64,000 nucleotides of DNA from Pseudomonas putida (GCF_026625125.1 NZ_CP113097.1:4140001-4204000), one strand, 5' to 3'. Positions 8,772 through 18,554 are shown, numbered from the stretch's first letter. Numbers and translations: made by a program. Notes: generated by a model from the letters alone, not told the origin.

Positions 8772-9500
8772 ATGCGTATTCTGATCGCCAACGTCAACAC
8801 CACCGAAGCCATCACCGAGGCCATCGCCGAGCAAGCCCGCAGCGTGGCGGGCCCCGACACGCAGATCATCGGCCTGACCCCCTGGTTCGGTGCCGAGTCG
8901 GTGGAGGGCAATTTCGAGAGCTACCTGGCTGCCATCGCCGTCATGGACCGCGTGCTGGCTTATGAGGGGCCCTACGATGCCGTGATCCAGGCCGGCTACG
9001 GCGAACATGGCCGCGAAGGCCTGCAGGAACTGCTGAACGTGCCGGTGGTGGACATCACCGATGCCGCCGCCAGCACGGCACTGTATCTGGGCCACGCCTA
9101 CTCGGTGGTGACCACCCTGGACCGTACCGTGCCGCTGATCGAAGACCGCCTGAGGCTTTCGGGGTTGTACGACCGCTGCGCCTCGGTGCGCGCCAGTGGC
9201 CTTGCCGTGCTGGAACTGGAGGAGGACCCACAGCGTGCAGTGCAGGCGATCGTCGAACAAGCCGAGCGGGCGGTGCGCGATGACAAGGCCGAGGTGATCT
9301 GTCTGGGCTGTGGCGGCATGGCCGGGCTGGATGAGCAGATTCGTCAGCGCACCGGGGTGCCGGTGGTCGATGGCGTGAGCGCGGCGGTGACCATTGCCGA
9401 GTCGTTGGTGCGGATGGGGCTGAGCACCTCCAAGGTGCGGACCTATGCCACCCCGCGGGCGAAGAAAGTCGTGGGCTGGCCGATGCGATTCGGCCGGTAA
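8772..9500 (+). CDS. Asp/Glu/hydantoin racemase-family protein with atypical first catalytic site
   Basis: The 242-residue protein has the two-domain racemase fold: MRILIANVNTTEAIT start, VPVVDITDAAA after the first active-site loop, and a second-site motif ICLGCGGMAG. Family members interconvert enantiomers with two cysteines. The second is present (CLGCGGM), but the first site reads IQAGYGEHG where hydantoin and allantoin racemases usually have ACFGDPG-like sequence, so the first cysteine is glycine. Activity may be altered, for example a decarboxylase/isomerase-like or one-base reaction. The ATG at 8772 has AAGGAG at 7 bases. It is coupled to the NCS1 permease. Confidence 0.82.
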   Translation: MRILIANVNTTEAITEAIAEQARSVAGPDTQIIGLTPWFGAESVEGNFESYLAAIAVMDRVLAYEGPYDAVIQAGYGEHGREGLQELLNVPVVDITDAAASTALYLGHAYSVVTTLDRTVPLIEDRLRLSGLYDRCASVRASGLAVLELEEDPQRAVQAIVEQAERAVRDDKAEVICLGCGGMAGLDEQIRQRTGVPVVDGVSAAVTIAESLVRMGLSTSKVRTYATPRAKKVVGWPMRFGR

Positions 9501-9640
9501 GCGCCAAGGCGCATTCCCGCCCCCACAGACCAGCAGCACCGCCGGCCCCTGGGGGCAGTCCAATTGCGCCGGCTTTCAGAAATTGGGCAAGTCGGTTGCT
9601 TCCACGGGTAACGCGCAGGCCTGAAGCACTGCGCGGTCGC

Positions 9641-9670
9641 GGTGGGAGCCGGCTTGCCGGCGATAGGGCC
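9641..9670. repeat. P. putida REP element
   Basis: The core GCCGGCTTGCCGGCGAT with flanking GGTGGGA and AGGGCC is the characteristic P. putida REP palindrome. The surrounding 299-bp gap (9501-9799), between the racemase and the convergent phosphatase gene, shows nothing else I can support as a gene. Confidence 0.85.
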
Positions 9671-9799
9671 AGCGCAGTCGCCTTGTCATCCAGGCCAAGC
9701 GCCGAGCACCCCCAAGGCCGACAGACCAGCAGCTCCAAACCCAGCAGCATCAACACTTGCCTGATGTTTCAGCTTGGTTGCCAGGAAAGTGACCACGAA

Positions 9800-10462
9800 T
9801 CAGGTCGGGCAGCTGTGCGCGCCGCCATCCAGGCCTTGGCGTACGTTGCGGCTGAGCAGGCTGGCCTTGCCGTCGCGCCAGGTCAGGGTCAGTACATACA
9901 GGGTGTCGAAATCGTCGCCCTGCCAGTCCTCGGTGATCACCCGGTCCTCACCCAGCGCCTTGCCGGCGACGGTATTGATCAGCTCCGGCAGATAACCATG
10001 GGACCAGGCAGTGTAGACAGTGGCGTTGCGGTATTTGCCGCTGAGCAACTCATCCGCGAGCTCATCGGTATCGTTCGCACCGTAATCGATATTCACCGGC
10101 AAGCCGAGACGTATCGCGCTCGGGGTGATGGTCATCAGTGGGCGGATGTAGCTGTAACGCTGGTCATCGACGCCTTCCTCGACCTCTCGCGTCGGGTTGG
10201 CGGCGAAGACGAAATCGGCTTTGCCGAAGCGCTCGGGCAGCAGCCTGGCCAGGTCCAGCGCGCGGTTGAGGCCTTGACAGTTCAACTGCCCCAACCCTTC
10301 GCCAGGTTTTTCGGCATGGCGCAGAAACACCAGGGTCTGGGTACCGTCGACAGGTTGAACGCGGTTTTCGACCACTTCCAGGGCCAAGGGCACCGCCGCA
10401 GCAGCGAGTGCGAGGCCCAACAGCAGATGGCGACGACGGCGAACAAACGTGGGCAACTTCAT
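9800..10462 (-). CDS. Membrane-anchored histidine phosphatase family protein
   Basis: The 220-residue protein starts MKLPTFVRRRRHLLLGL, a short basic stretch followed by a hydrophobic signal or anchor (residues ~12-28), so the enzyme is probably periplasmic. The phosphohistidine loop LVFLRHAEKPGEGLG and a later second histidine (TAWSHGYLPEL) match the histidine phosphatase clade. The substrate is unknown. The chosen ATG at 10462 begins the signal sequence; the frame extends upstream without family features. Confidence 0.8.
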   Translation of the reverse strand: MKLPTFVRRRRHLLLGLALAAAAVPLALEVVENRVQPVDGTQTLVFLRHAEKPGEGLGQLNCQGLNRALDLARLLPERFGKADFVFAANPTREVEEGVDDQRYSYIRPLMTITPSAIRLGLPVNIDYGANDTDELADELLSGKYRNATVYTAWSHGYLPELINTVAGKALGEDRVITEDWQGDDFDTLYVLTLTWRDGKASLLSRNVRQGLDGGAHSCPT

Positions 10463-10672
10463 GAAGGCAGGCTCTTGTGGCAGACAATTTGGGTCGACCC
10501 GCCACACTGCCCTGAGGCCCAAGAGGCCCGGCATCCTTGTAGTGAATGCCATCCCTGGCCAACGAGTAGGGGTCAGAGTGCCCTCAACGCGTTTGGTTCC
10601 TCCCTGGGCAAGGCCTAGGGTAACCCACACATGTTGCGAAATTATTCCAAGCCTGCCAGCCGCGCCCGAGGC

Positions 10673-11011
10673 TCAGTCATCCCGCGTCAACACTTCGAGC
10701 AACTCGATCTCGAACGTCAGGTCCGAATTCGGCGGGATCGCACCCACGCTGCGCTCTCCATATCCCAGGTGCGCAGGCACCTGCAGCTTGCGTTTGCCCC
10801 CTACGCGCATACCCATCAGGCCTTGGTCCCAGCCCTTGATCACCCGGCCCGTGCCAATCACGCACTGGAACGGTTTGCCGCGCGACCGGGACGAGTCGAA
10901 CTCGCTGCCATCGGCCAGCCAGCCAGTGTACTGGGTGGTGATCAGGGCGCCTTTGACGGCAGCTTTACCGTCGCCTTCGACGAGGTCGGTGATTTGCAGT
11001 TCGCTGTTCAT
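10673..11011 (-). CDS. FKBP-type peptidyl-prolyl cis-trans isomerase
   Basis: The 112-residue single-domain FKBP covers the whole fold: YTGWLADGSEFDSS, KPFQCVIGTGRVIKGWDQGL, GMRVGGKRKLQVPAHLGYGE and IPPNSDLTFEIELL. The aromatic pocket residues (Y, F-D, W, Y, F) are retained, so the PPIase should be active. Of two in-frame ATGs, the one at 11011 (MNSELQIT) sits 7 bases after GGAG, while the one at 11017 is too close, so 11011 is preferred. It is cytoplasmic, as no signal peptide is present. Confidence 0.92.
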   Translation of the reverse strand: MNSELQITDLVEGDGKAAVKGALITTQYTGWLADGSEFDSSRSRGKPFQCVIGTGRVIKGWDQGLMGMRVGGKRKLQVPAHLGYGERSVGAIPPNSDLTFEIELLEVLTRDD

Positions 11012-11080
11012 GGGCATGCTCCAAGGGTGACATTCAAGGCCGCCCTTTTCTCAGGAATGCACGGCATTGGCAAGCACCAC

Positions 11081-11488
11081 TCACCCCAATTGCTCGAACG
11101 CTTGCTGGCCCGTCAGCTCGGTAGTCTGGTTGGCAAAACAGTACCAGGCAGGTTTCTGCTCGACGAAGATCTGCAGGTCGAAATCCCAGGCCTCCTCGCC
11201 GTCCAGCAGGCCCACCGGCACCGCGTAGAAATCGTTGGCCTTGAGCCGGTAATACAGGTGAGTGCCGCAGTTCCCGCAAAAACCGCGCTGGGCCCAATCG
11301 GAAGAATCGTAGACACTGGGCGAACGCCCTTCGATGACCGGTGGCTGGCTGCAGTGAACGACCAGCAATGGCCCCCCGGTCCACTTGCGGCACATGCTGC
11401 AATGGCAAGCGCTGATGTGGGTAGTGTCGACGGTGACGTGCAGCCGGGTTTCCCCACAAAGGCAGCTGCCGTGCTTTTCCAGGGTCAT
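11081..11488 (-). CDS. GFA-family (glutathione-dependent formaldehyde-activating-like) zinc protein
   Basis: The 135-residue protein has the full set of GFA zinc ligands: GSCLCGETRL near the N-terminus, CHCSMCRKWTG near residue 30, and GFCGNCGTHLYYR near residue 70. The family is a Cys-rich beta-fold binding structural and catalytic zinc; most members have unknown small-thiol-adduct substrates. AAGGAG precedes the ATG by 8 bases. Confidence 0.9.
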   Translation of the reverse strand: MTLEKHGSCLCGETRLHVTVDTTHISACHCSMCRKWTGGPLLVVHCSQPPVIEGRSPSVYDSSDWAQRGFCGNCGTHLYYRLKANDFYAVPVGLLDGEEAWDFDLQIFVEQKPAWYCFANQTTELTGQQAFEQLG

Positions 11489-11564
11489 GGTGAGGCTCCT
11501 TGCGTTAGGTGGAGGGCAAGTATAGATCGCCCCCGCACAACCGCTCGCAACCCCACCAGGCCGG

Positions 11565-12353
11565 TCAGACGAACACGTTGCCGCGTAGGTAGAGCGCCGC
11601 CCGCCCGCTGATGATCACTCGGCCATTGCCCGGCACTTCACAGTGCAGTTGGCCCTTGCGCGCACCACCCTGCTCACAGGTCAGGGTGCTCTTGCCCAAC
11701 CGCTGCGCCCACAAAGGCGCAAGCGAAGTGTGCGCAGAACCTGTGACCGGGTCTTCATTGACACCCACTCGCGGGCCGAACCAGCGCGTGACGAAATCGT
11801 ATCCGCGCCCGGGAGCAGTCACGGCGATACCCCGCACATCGAACGCCGACAAGGCGACGAAGTCCGGCTGCAGCGGGTCCAGAAGCGAGGCGTCATCGAT
11901 CATCACTACATAGTCGTCGGACCGATACACCGCACTCGCCCCACTCAGCCCCAGTGCCTTGAGCAAACCGGCGGGCGCCTCGACGGCGGCCGGCTGCTTG
12001 GCCGGGAAGTCCATGGCCAGCAAGCCGTCGGCGCCTCGGCTTACCCGCAATTCACCGCTGCGGGTGTTGAAGCGCAGTACTTCAGCCTGCTCGCCCAACT
12101 GCTCGAACAGCACATAGGCCGATGCCAAGGTGGCATGGCCGCACAGGTCGACCTCCACCGCCGGGGTGAACCAGCGCAGGTCAAAGGTCTCCCCACTGCG
12201 CACGAAATAGGCGGTTTCGGAGAGGTTGTTCTCTTCGGCGATGCGTTGCAGCACGTCATCAGGCAGCCAGCTTTCAAGCGCAATCACGGCAGCCGGGTTG
12301 CCACCGAACGGTTCTGCGCTAAAGGCATCGACCTGAAAGATCTCGAGTTGCAT
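11565..12353 (-). CDS. PhzF-family isomerase
   Basis: The 262-residue protein has the diaminopimelate-epimerase-like fold of PhzF. It shows the N-terminal QVDAFSAEPFGGNPAAV, the catalytic-glutamate motif NNLSETAYFV near residue 45, LCGHATLASAYVLF, and the C-terminal NEDPVTGSAHTSLAPLW. True PhzF isomerises dihydro-hydroxyanthranilate, but with no phenazine genes nearby this is a family-level call. Shine-Dalgarno AAGGAG is present upstream. It lies between GFA and the dehydrogenase on the same strand. Confidence 0.92.
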   Translation of the reverse strand: MQLEIFQVDAFSAEPFGGNPAAVIALESWLPDDVLQRIAEENNLSETAYFVRSGETFDLRWFTPAVEVDLCGHATLASAYVLFEQLGEQAEVLRFNTRSGELRVSRGADGLLAMDFPAKQPAAVEAPAGLLKALGLSGASAVYRSDDYVVMIDDASLLDPLQPDFVALSAFDVRGIAVTAPGRGYDFVTRWFGPRVGVNEDPVTGSAHTSLAPLWAQRLGKSTLTCEQGGARKGQLHCEVPGNGRVIISGRAALYLRGNVFV

Positions 12354-12404
12354 GCGAACACTCCTTGTGGCCCAGCCAGCGCCGGGCAGAATTAAAAACG
12401 AACG

Positions 12405-13343
12405 TTACAGATGGACGGGTGTAAGTACCGGTTCGCCGGCAAAGAAGGCCTGTAGATTGCGCAGGACCAAGGCCACCGTGTCACGCGCCGCTTCAGGGGA
12501 TTGCCCGGCCACATGCGGGGTGAGCACGGTATTGCCGAGGGCCTTCAAGGCATCGGGCACGGCCGGTTCGTCGTCGAACACATCAAGTGCTGCGCCTGCG
12601 AGTTGCCCGTGCTGCAGGGCACTTATCAGCGCCGGGGTATCCACAACGCTGGCACGGGCGATGTTCACCAGGTAGCCCTCGGGGCCCAGTGCCTCAAGCA
12701 CCCGAGCATCGACCAGGTGGTGGGTATTGGTACCGCCCGGGGTGGCTACGACCAGAATGTCTACGGCATCGGCCAGGTGCAACGGGCTGTCGTACCAGGT
12801 GTAAGGCACGTCCTGGCGCGGCGTGCGGCTGTGATAGCAGACACTCATCTCGAAGCCCAGGCTGGCACGTTTGGCGATGGCCCGGCCAACTGCGCCCAAG
12901 CCGAGGATGCCGAGGCGCTTGCCACTTATCGAGGGGCTGATGACCCGGTTCCACGCACCGAGGCGGATACCGGCATCGGCGCGTGGAATGTCGCGCAGCA
13001 GGGCCAACAGTATCGCCAGGGTGTGGTCGGCCACGGCGGCGGCATTGGCACCGGCGCCATTGGTGACGGTGATGCCACGAGCAGCGGCGGCGGCCAGGTC
13101 GACCTGTTCGTAACCGGCACCGATCACGCAGATGATCTGCAAGTGGGGCAACGCTTGGATTTCAGCAGCGGTCAGGCCCAGCGGGCCGCGGGTAAGCACC
13201 GCATCGATTTCAGCGCCATGGCGGCGGATGGCGTCGCCACGCAGCTGCGCGGACGGTGCGCGAATCAGCCGGTAGCCAGCCTGCTCGAGCAGGGGCAGGT
13301 AATCATCGACGGTTTCCACCAACACCAGGACTGTCTTGCTCAT
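12405..13343 (-). CDS. D-isomer-specific 2-hydroxyacid dehydrogenase (glyoxylate/hydroxypyruvate reductase-like)
   Basis: The 312-residue NAD(P)-dependent oxidoreductase has the dinucleotide-binding motif GILGLGAVGRAIAKRA (near residue 150). The catalytic triad is visible: Arg in VNIARASVVDTPAL, Glu in DVFDDEPAVP, and His in LTPHVAGQS. It probably reduces glyoxylate, hydroxypyruvate or a related 2-ketoacid. ATG at 13343 with GGAGGG upstream. A GTACAGT inverted repeat lies in its promoter region. Confidence 0.9.
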   Translation of the reverse strand: MSKTVLVLVETVDDYLPLLEQAGYRLIRAPSAQLRGDAIRRHGAEIDAVLTRGPLGLTAAEIQALPHLQIICVIGAGYEQVDLAAAAARGITVTNGAGANAAAVADHTLAILLALLRDIPRADAGIRLGAWNRVISPSISGKRLGILGLGAVGRAIAKRASLGFEMSVCYHSRTPRQDVPYTWYDSPLHLADAVDILVVATPGGTNTHHLVDARVLEALGPEGYLVNIARASVVDTPALISALQHGQLAGAALDVFDDEPAVPDALKALGNTVLTPHVAGQSPEAARDTVALVLRNLQAFFAGEPVLTPVHL

Positions 13344-13393
13344 GCACCCCTCCGGCTCTAATTCGAAGGGGCATTATGCGGAGTCGGCGGGCG

Positions 13394-13428
13394 GTACAGT
13401 CAATCGATAAATCGCGGGTAAACTGTAC
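13394..13428. promoter_or_regulatory. Inverted repeat GTACAGT...ACTGTAC upstream of the dehydrogenase
   Basis: Perfect 7-bp arms (13394-13400 and 13422-13428) are separated by 21 bp, about 50-85 bp upstream of the dehydrogenase ATG. The right arm continues ACTGTACTGTA, giving a partial direct repeat. This looks like a dimeric operator. The rest of the gap 13344-13493 shows no gene. Confidence 0.45.
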
Positions 13429-13493
13429 TGTATCGGTTGCTTGCTACTGGCCGTGCCGGCTTGCCGACGACACGGCCAGAAAACACAACGCGA

Positions 13494-13913
13494 TTACTGA
13501 GCGAACGCCCGACCCAGCCCACCGGGTACACCACTGCTGTCGGTCTCCTGCCACGGGCCATCCGGGCTCAGAGACCAGCTCCAGCCATTGTCATAGCGGT
13601 AATAGGTGCGCTGCCGGTAGAACGTATTGGGTTTCTTCTCCAACACATAAACACCCAGTTTCGGATCCCAATGGCTGGCGCCCCCCGGTGGTGGGGCAAA
13701 GCTTGCTGAGGTCCGCGGCATCGGTTTGGGTGTCGCGGCCGGTTTGCTCGGCTGCGTGGAGGGTTGGCTACCCGGCAGCGGCTTGACCACCGGCCCCTTT
13801 TGCGCAGGCACCGTTTCGATCGGTGGGGCCGGCTGTTCGTACGGCTCGCGCACCGTACACGCAGACAAACCCACGGCGAGAGTGATCAGGGTCAGGCGGA
13901 CGACGTTTCGCAT
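13494..13913 (-). CDS. Small proline-rich lipoprotein of unknown function
   Basis: The 139-residue protein has a lipoprotein signal (MRNVVRLTLITLAVGLSAC, lipobox LSAC with Cys19), a proline-rich linker (residues ~25-75), and a tyrosine/tryptophan-rich C-terminal domain (SHWDPKLGVYVLEKKP, YYRYDNGWSWS, SPDGPWQ). It is probably an outer-membrane-anchored periplasmic protein. It starts 11 bp after the ccmI stop on the same strand, so it may be the last gene of the ccm transcript. I recognise no function. Confidence 0.75.
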   Translation of the reverse strand: MRNVVRLTLITLAVGLSACTVREPYEQPAPPIETVPAQKGPVVKPLPGSQPSTQPSKPAATPKPMPRTSASFAPPPGGASHWDPKLGVYVLEKKPNTFYRQRTYYRYDNGWSWSLSPDGPWQETDSSGVPGGLGRAFAQ

Positions 13914-13924
13914 GGCGGGTTCTC

Positions 13925-15115
13925 TTACCGGTCGGGGCTGTCGATGATCAGCAGTTGGGTGGCCTGGGTGGTGCTGGGCAGCGGTGCGCCTTGGCCGATC
14001 CACTCACCCTGGGTGGGCTGGCCAGCGCGCGATACCCGTGCAACCAGTTGGACTTCGGCAAAGTCGGACAGTTTCATCTGCGGCATCATCGCATCGGCGT
14101 CAGACAATTCGACCTCCAGCGGCAATTGGGCCACGGTCACCCGCTTGGCCGCCAGCGGCATGGGCGGGCCGTTGCTAGCCCGGGCGAAGATGAACACCGC
14201 ATCGCCGGGCTGGACCTCATCCTTGAGCGCCGGGGCCAGCTCGACCCGGACCTTCAGGCGTGCTGCCAGCGGGGTCGCAGGCTTGCCAGCGTTGCCGCCC
14301 AGGCGCTCTGCCGCACGGTCGATGCCACCTTGCAAGGCCGCGCGCGAGGCGTCGCCTTCAGGCAGTTGCGCCAGCAGGCGGTTCCAGTAATCGATGGCTT
14401 CCTGGTAGCGCTCGCCTTCGAATGCCGCAATGCCGCGCAGGCCAAGGCTGGTCACTTCGTTAGGGTCGGCCTTGAGGGCCTCGTCGGTCAGCGCCTGCAC
14501 CTGTGCGCTCCACTGCTTGTTGGCCGCGAAATACAGGGCCTGGGCCCATTGGCCCAGCAATTCTGGCTGGCGGCCGGCCAGGGCCACGGCGCGCTCGTAG
14601 GCTTTGGCGGCATCTGCCGGGCGCTGCTCGGCCATGTAGGCGCGGCCCAGGAAATACAGGCCCTCGGCCGAATCCGGCTGAGCCTGGACGGCGCGCTCCA
14701 GGCGCGTGGTCATTTCTTCCATCGTCTTGGGCGCCGCGGCGAACTCCTGGGTCAACTGCACTTTGTCCGCAGCACCAAAGTGCAGATACAGACCAAGCGC
14801 CACCACCGGCACCAGCACAGCGGCCAGCAGCGGAAGCACCCTGCCCAGGTGCCCCTGGCGCGGCGCTTCGGCGCCTTCGGTGTCGGCCAACAGTTCACGG
14901 GCGGCCTCATCACGGCCGCTGGCCAGTTGCGCGTCATCCAGCACCCCGGCGGCCTGCTGGGCAGCCAGTTCGGCGACACGTTCCTGGTACAGCGCCACGT
15001 TCAGCGCAGTACGGTCTTCTTCCTGCTGCTGGCGACGGCCACGCAGGATCGGGATCAGCAGAAAGCTGAGGGCGGCGAGCAGCAGCAGGCCCGCACCAAG
15101 CCAGAATTCAGTCAT
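13925..15115 (-). CDS. ccmI: Cytochrome c maturation protein CcmI (CycH)
   Basis: The 396-residue protein has two N-terminal transmembrane segments (residues ~3-22 and ~95-115) flanking a cytoplasmic Gln/Glu-rich coiled region. TPR repeats follow ([35 protein letters not shown]), then a C-terminal periplasmic domain. It chaperones apocytochrome c to the CcmF/H heme ligation complex. The ATG at 15115 overlaps the ccmH stop by 8 bp, which decides the start over the longer frame. Confidence 0.93.
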   Translation of the reverse strand: MTEFWLGAGLLLLAALSFLLIPILRGRRQQQEEDRTALNVALYQERVAELAAQQAAGVLDDAQLASGRDEAARELLADTEGAEAPRQGHLGRVLPLLAAVLVPVVALGLYLHFGAADKVQLTQEFAAAPKTMEEMTTRLERAVQAQPDSAEGLYFLGRAYMAEQRPADAAKAYERAVALAGRQPELLGQWAQALYFAANKQWSAQVQALTDEALKADPNEVTSLGLRGIAAFEGERYQEAIDYWNRLLAQLPEGDASRAALQGGIDRAAERLGGNAGKPATPLAARLKVRVELAPALKDEVQPGDAVFIFARASNGPPMPLAAKRVTVAQLPLEVELSDADAMMPQMKLSDFAEVQLVARVSRAGQPTQGEWIGQGAPLPSTTQATQLLIIDSPDR

Positions 15116-15584
15116 GGTTCTGTTCTTTTTCCAGCAGTTTGGCGAGACGTTCGCGTTCTTCGACGGACAGCTCCTGGGAGCCCAAGGTAGCTGGCACACG
15201 GCGCCGGCGGACAATCACCAACAGCACCGCAAAGCCACCGACCAGCAGAATGCCCGGGCCGAACCAGAGCAGCCAGGTACGCCCAGTGAGGGCCGGCTTG
15301 TAGCGCACAAAATCGCCATAGCGGTCGACCATGAAGTCGACGATCTGCTGGTTGCTCTTGCCTTCACCCAGCATGCGGAAAATCTCCCGGCGCAGGTCGG
15401 CGGCAATCGGTGCGTTGGAGTCGGCGATGTCCTGATTCTGGCATTTGGGGCAGCGCAGCTCTTTGGTCAGCTGCTGATAACGCTCACGCTCGGCGTCGTC
15501 GCGGAACTGGTAGGTATCGATCGCCGCCTTGGCCACGCCGGCCACGCTCAAAGCCAATACTGCGGCCGCAAGCCAGCGCTTCAT
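15108..15584 (-). CDS. ccmH: Cytochrome c maturation thiol reductase CcmH (CycL)
   Basis: The 158-residue membrane-anchored periplasmic protein has a signal peptide ([20 protein letters not shown]), the redox motif [17 protein letters not shown] near residue 45, and a single C-terminal TM helix ([20 protein letters not shown]) with a basic cytoplasmic tail. It reduces the CXXCH disulfide of apocytochrome c before heme attachment. It overlaps ccmG by 4 bp. Confidence 0.95.
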   Translation of the reverse strand: MKRWLAAAVLALSVAGVAKAAIDTYQFRDDAERERYQQLTKELRCPKCQNQDIADSNAPIAADLRREIFRMLGEGKSNQQIVDFMVDRYGDFVRYKPALTGRTWLLWFGPGILLVGGFAVLLVIVRRRRVPATLGSQELSVEERERLAKLLEKEQNHD

Positions 15585-16117
15585 GGTTTGGCCTCGTCGA
15601 CCAGGCCCTGATACAGCGGCGCCAGTTGCTCGCGCCAGACGCTGGCGTCGACGACGCCCACATGCTTGTAGCGGATGATGCCCTTGGCGTCGATCAGGAA
15701 GGTCTCCGGCGCGCCATAAACGCCCAGGTCCAGGCCCAGGCTGCCCTGTTCATCGCGAATATCCAGCTGGTAGGGGTTGTGGAAGTCGGCCAGCCACTTC
15801 TGGGCGGCAGCATTGTCGTCCTTGTAGTTGATGCCGTAGATCACCACGCCCTGCCCGGCAAGCTGGTTCAGGTAAGGGTGCTCGACCTTGCACGACGGGC
15901 ACCAGGTGGCCCATACGTTCACCAGCGCCGGGCGGCCTTGCAGATCAGCCTGGGTCAGGGTGCGATCACCTTGGGTCGAGGCCAGGGAAAACGCCGGGAA
16001 CGGTTTGCCGATCATTGCCGAGGGCAGCTCGTCGGGCTTGAGGAACAGGCCTTTGTAGAGGAAAACAGCCACCAGCAGGAATACCGCCAGTGGCACCACC
16101 ATGATCCAACGCTTCAT
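15581..16117 (-). CDS. ccmG: Thiol:disulfide interchange protein CcmG/DsbE
   Basis: The 178-residue protein has an N-terminal membrane anchor (residues ~5-23), a thioredoxin fold with WATWCPSCKVEHPYL near residue 75, and the cis-proline loop GAPETFLIDAKG. It supplies reductant to CcmH and apocytochrome c in the periplasm. It overlaps both neighbours by 4 bp (ATGA junctions), showing translational coupling. Confidence 0.95.
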   Translation of the reverse strand: MKRWIMVVPLAVFLLVAVFLYKGLFLKPDELPSAMIGKPFPAFSLASTQGDRTLTQADLQGRPALVNVWATWCPSCKVEHPYLNQLAGQGVVIYGINYKDDNAAAQKWLADFHNPYQLDIRDEQGSLGLDLGVYGAPETFLIDAKGIIRYKHVGVVDASVWREQLAPLYQGLVDEAKP

Positions 16118-18102
16118 GCAGCTGCTCCAGACACGCCCAGGACATCACGCACCCGGGTCTTGACCTTGACGCGATAGCGCCGGTCGAGGGCCGCCAGCAA
16201 ACCGCCCAGGCCGGTCAATAGACCGCCCAGCCAGATCCAGCGGACGTAAGGCTTGATATGCACGCGCACGGCCCAGGCGCCGTTGTCCAGCGGCTCGCCC
16301 AAGGCGACATACAGGTCGCGGGTGAAACCAGCATCGATGCCGGCCTCTGTCATCATCGACTGCTGCACGGTATAGAGGCGCTTCTCGGGGTGCAGCGTGG
16401 TCACTTCACGGCCATCGCGGCTGACCACGACGGTGCCCTTGTCGGAACTGAAATTCGGCCCTTCGAAGTGCTTGGCGCCCTGGAACAGGAACTGATAGCC
16501 CGCCAGTTCCACGCTTTCACCCGGCGCCAGGCGCAGGTCACGCTCGGCACTGTTGTTGCTCGACAGCACCACGCCAAGCGCGCACACCGCAAGCCCCAGG
16601 TGCGCCAGTTGCATGCCCCAGTAGCTGCGCGTCAGGCCACGTACGCCTTTGGCCAAGCCCTTGTGGCGGGTCTTGTCGACAATGTCGCGCAACCCGCTGA
16701 GCACCACCCAGGCAGCCAGGGCAAAGGCGGTCAGGGTCGGCCAGTCGAAGTCGTCGACGATGAAACCGGCCACTGGCGCCAGCACTGCGCTGGCGATCAG
16801 TACCGGCGTCATCATGCTGGCCAACCACTTGCCAGGGGTGTCCTTCCAGCGCACCACCACGCCGACGCCGAGCACCACCATCAGCAGTGCCATCAGCGGC
16901 AGGAACAAGGCATCGAAATAGGGCGGGCCCACCGACAGCTTGGCCCCGGTCAGGGCATCGAGCACCAACGGGTAGAGGGTGCCGAGCAGGATCATCGCAG
17001 CGGCCACTACCAGCACCAGGTTGTTGGCCAGCAGCAGCGTCTCGCGCGACCACAGGGCAAAGCCCACCTGGCTTTTGACCACCGGGGCACGCAGGGCGAA
17101 CAGGGTCAGCGAACCACCGACCACGAACAGCAGGAAGATCAGGATGAACACACCCCGTGACGGGTCGGAGGCGAAGGCATGCACCGAGGTCAGCACGCCG
17201 GAGCGCACCAGGAACGTCCCCAGCAGGCTCAGCGAGAACGCGGCGATCGCCAGCAGCACGGTCCAGCTCTTGAACACGCCACGCTTCTCCGTCACTGCCA
17301 GCGAGTGGATCAGAGCCGTGCCCACCAGCCAGGGCATGAAAGAGGCGTTTTCCACCGGGTCCCAGAACCACCAGCCGCCCCAGCCCAGTTCGTAGTAGGC
17401 CCACCAGGAACCCAGGGTGATACCCACCCCCAGGAAGGCCCAGGCGATGATGGTCCACGGCCGCGACCAGCGCGCCCAGGCAGCGTCCAGGCGGCCACCG
17501 AGCAAGGCGGCAATGGCGAAGGCAAAGGCCACCGAGAAGCCCACATAGCCCATGTACAGCATGGGCGGGTGGACGATCAGGCCGAAGTCCTGCAGCAGCG
17601 GGTTGAGGTCGCGGCCGTCAGTGGGCACTTGCGGCAGCAGGCGCTGGAACGGGTTGGACGTGATGATCAAAAAGCTCAGGAAGCCGACGCTGATCATGCC
17701 CATCACCGCCAGCACGCGGGCCAGCATCACCTGCGGCAGTTGCCGCGAAAACACCGACACGGCAAAGGTCCAGCCGCCCAGGATCAGCGCCCAGAGCAGC
17801 AGCGAACCCTCGTGCGCGCCCCACACGGCGCTGAACTTGTAGTACCAGGGCAAGGCGCTGTTGGAGTTGCTGGTCACATAGGCGACCGAGAAGTTGTCGG
17901 TCATGAAGGCATGGGTCAAACAAGCGAAGGCAAAGGCCAGGAAAGCGAATTGCCCCCAGGCCGCCGGCCGCGCCAGGCTCATCCACAGGCTGTCGCCACG
18001 CCAGGCGCCGAGCAGCGGCACACTGGCCTGCACGGCGGCGAAGCAGATGGCCAGGATCATCGCCAACTGGCCAAGTTCGGGGATCACCAGCGCTGCGTTC
18101 AT
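16114..18102 (-). CDS. ccmF: Heme lyase CcmF
   Basis: The 662-residue polytopic membrane protein has many helices and the WWD-type heme-handling motif ([20 protein letters not shown] near residue 240) of the CcmF/CcmC family. [16 protein letters not shown] precedes it, and a large C-terminal periplasmic domain follows. It joins CcmH and CcmI in ligating heme to apocytochrome c. It overlaps ccmE and ccmG by 4 bp each. Confidence 0.97.
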   Translation of the reverse strand: MNAALVIPELGQLAMILAICFAAVQASVPLLGAWRGDSLWMSLARPAAWGQFAFLAFAFACLTHAFMTDNFSVAYVTSNSNSALPWYYKFSAVWGAHEGSLLLWALILGGWTFAVSVFSRQLPQVMLARVLAVMGMISVGFLSFLIITSNPFQRLLPQVPTDGRDLNPLLQDFGLIVHPPMLYMGYVGFSVAFAFAIAALLGGRLDAAWARWSRPWTIIAWAFLGVGITLGSWWAYYELGWGGWWFWDPVENASFMPWLVGTALIHSLAVTEKRGVFKSWTVLLAIAAFSLSLLGTFLVRSGVLTSVHAFASDPSRGVFILIFLLFVVGGSLTLFALRAPVVKSQVGFALWSRETLLLANNLVLVVAAAMILLGTLYPLVLDALTGAKLSVGPPYFDALFLPLMALLMVVLGVGVVVRWKDTPGKWLASMMTPVLIASAVLAPVAGFIVDDFDWPTLTAFALAAWVVLSGLRDIVDKTRHKGLAKGVRGLTRSYWGMQLAHLGLAVCALGVVLSSNNSAERDLRLAPGESVELAGYQFLFQGAKHFEGPNFSSDKGTVVVSRDGREVTTLHPEKRLYTVQQSMMTEAGIDAGFTRDLYVALGEPLDNGAWAVRVHIKPYVRWIWLGGLLTGLGGLLAALDRRYRVKVKTRVRDVLGVSGAAA

Positions 18103-18554
18103 GGTCTGGCCTCCGTACCGGTGGCGGCCTGGCCGCTTTCCTTCAGGGCCTTGGTGACCTCGGGCGGCATGTACTTCTCGTCGTGCTTGGCCAGTACCTC
18201 ATCGGCCACCACCACGCCTTCGGCGTTGACCTTGCCCAGGGCGACGATGCCCTGCCCTTCGCGGAACAGGTCGGGCAGGATGCCGCGGTAGGTGATCGGC
18301 ACCGACTTGTTGAAGTCGGTGACCACAAAGCGCACGTCCAGCGAGTCGGACGAGCGCTGCACCGAGCCTTTCTCGACCATGCCGCCAGCACGGATGCGGG
18401 TGTCCAGCGGCGCTTCGCCATTGGCGATCTGAGTGGGCGTGTAGAACAGGTTGATGTTCTGCTGCAGTGCGCTCAAGGCAAAGCCGACGGCAACCCCGAC
18501 ACCGACCAGCAGGCCGACGATGAGCAACAGGCGTTTCTTGCGCTGCGGATTCAC
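18099..18554 (-). CDS. ccmE: Periplasmic heme chaperone CcmE
   Basis: The 151-residue protein has an N-terminal membrane anchor ([20 protein letters not shown]), an OB-fold, and the heme-binding loop [14 protein letters not shown], whose histidine covalently carries heme. It starts at GTG 18554 inside a GTGA overlap with the ccmD stop; the longer upstream frame is rejected because the family begins MNPQRKKRL-like. Confidence 0.94.
   Translation of the reverse strand: MNPQRKKRLLLIVGLLVGVGVAVGFALSALQQNINLFYTPTQIANGEAPLDTRIRAGGMVEKGSVQRSSDSLDVRFVVTDFNKSVPITYRGILPDLFREGQGIVALGKVNAEGVVVADEVLAKHDEKYMPPEVTKALKESGQAATGTEARP

Noticed and set aside
9055-9756. Minus-strand 233-codon ORF
   Set aside because: Antisense to the racemase and extends over a REP; Arg/Pro/Ser-rich shadow with no motif.
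16258-17160. His/Gln-rich plus-strand ORF over ccmF
   Set aside because: Shadow of ccmF, whose WWD motif and operon overlaps are decisive.
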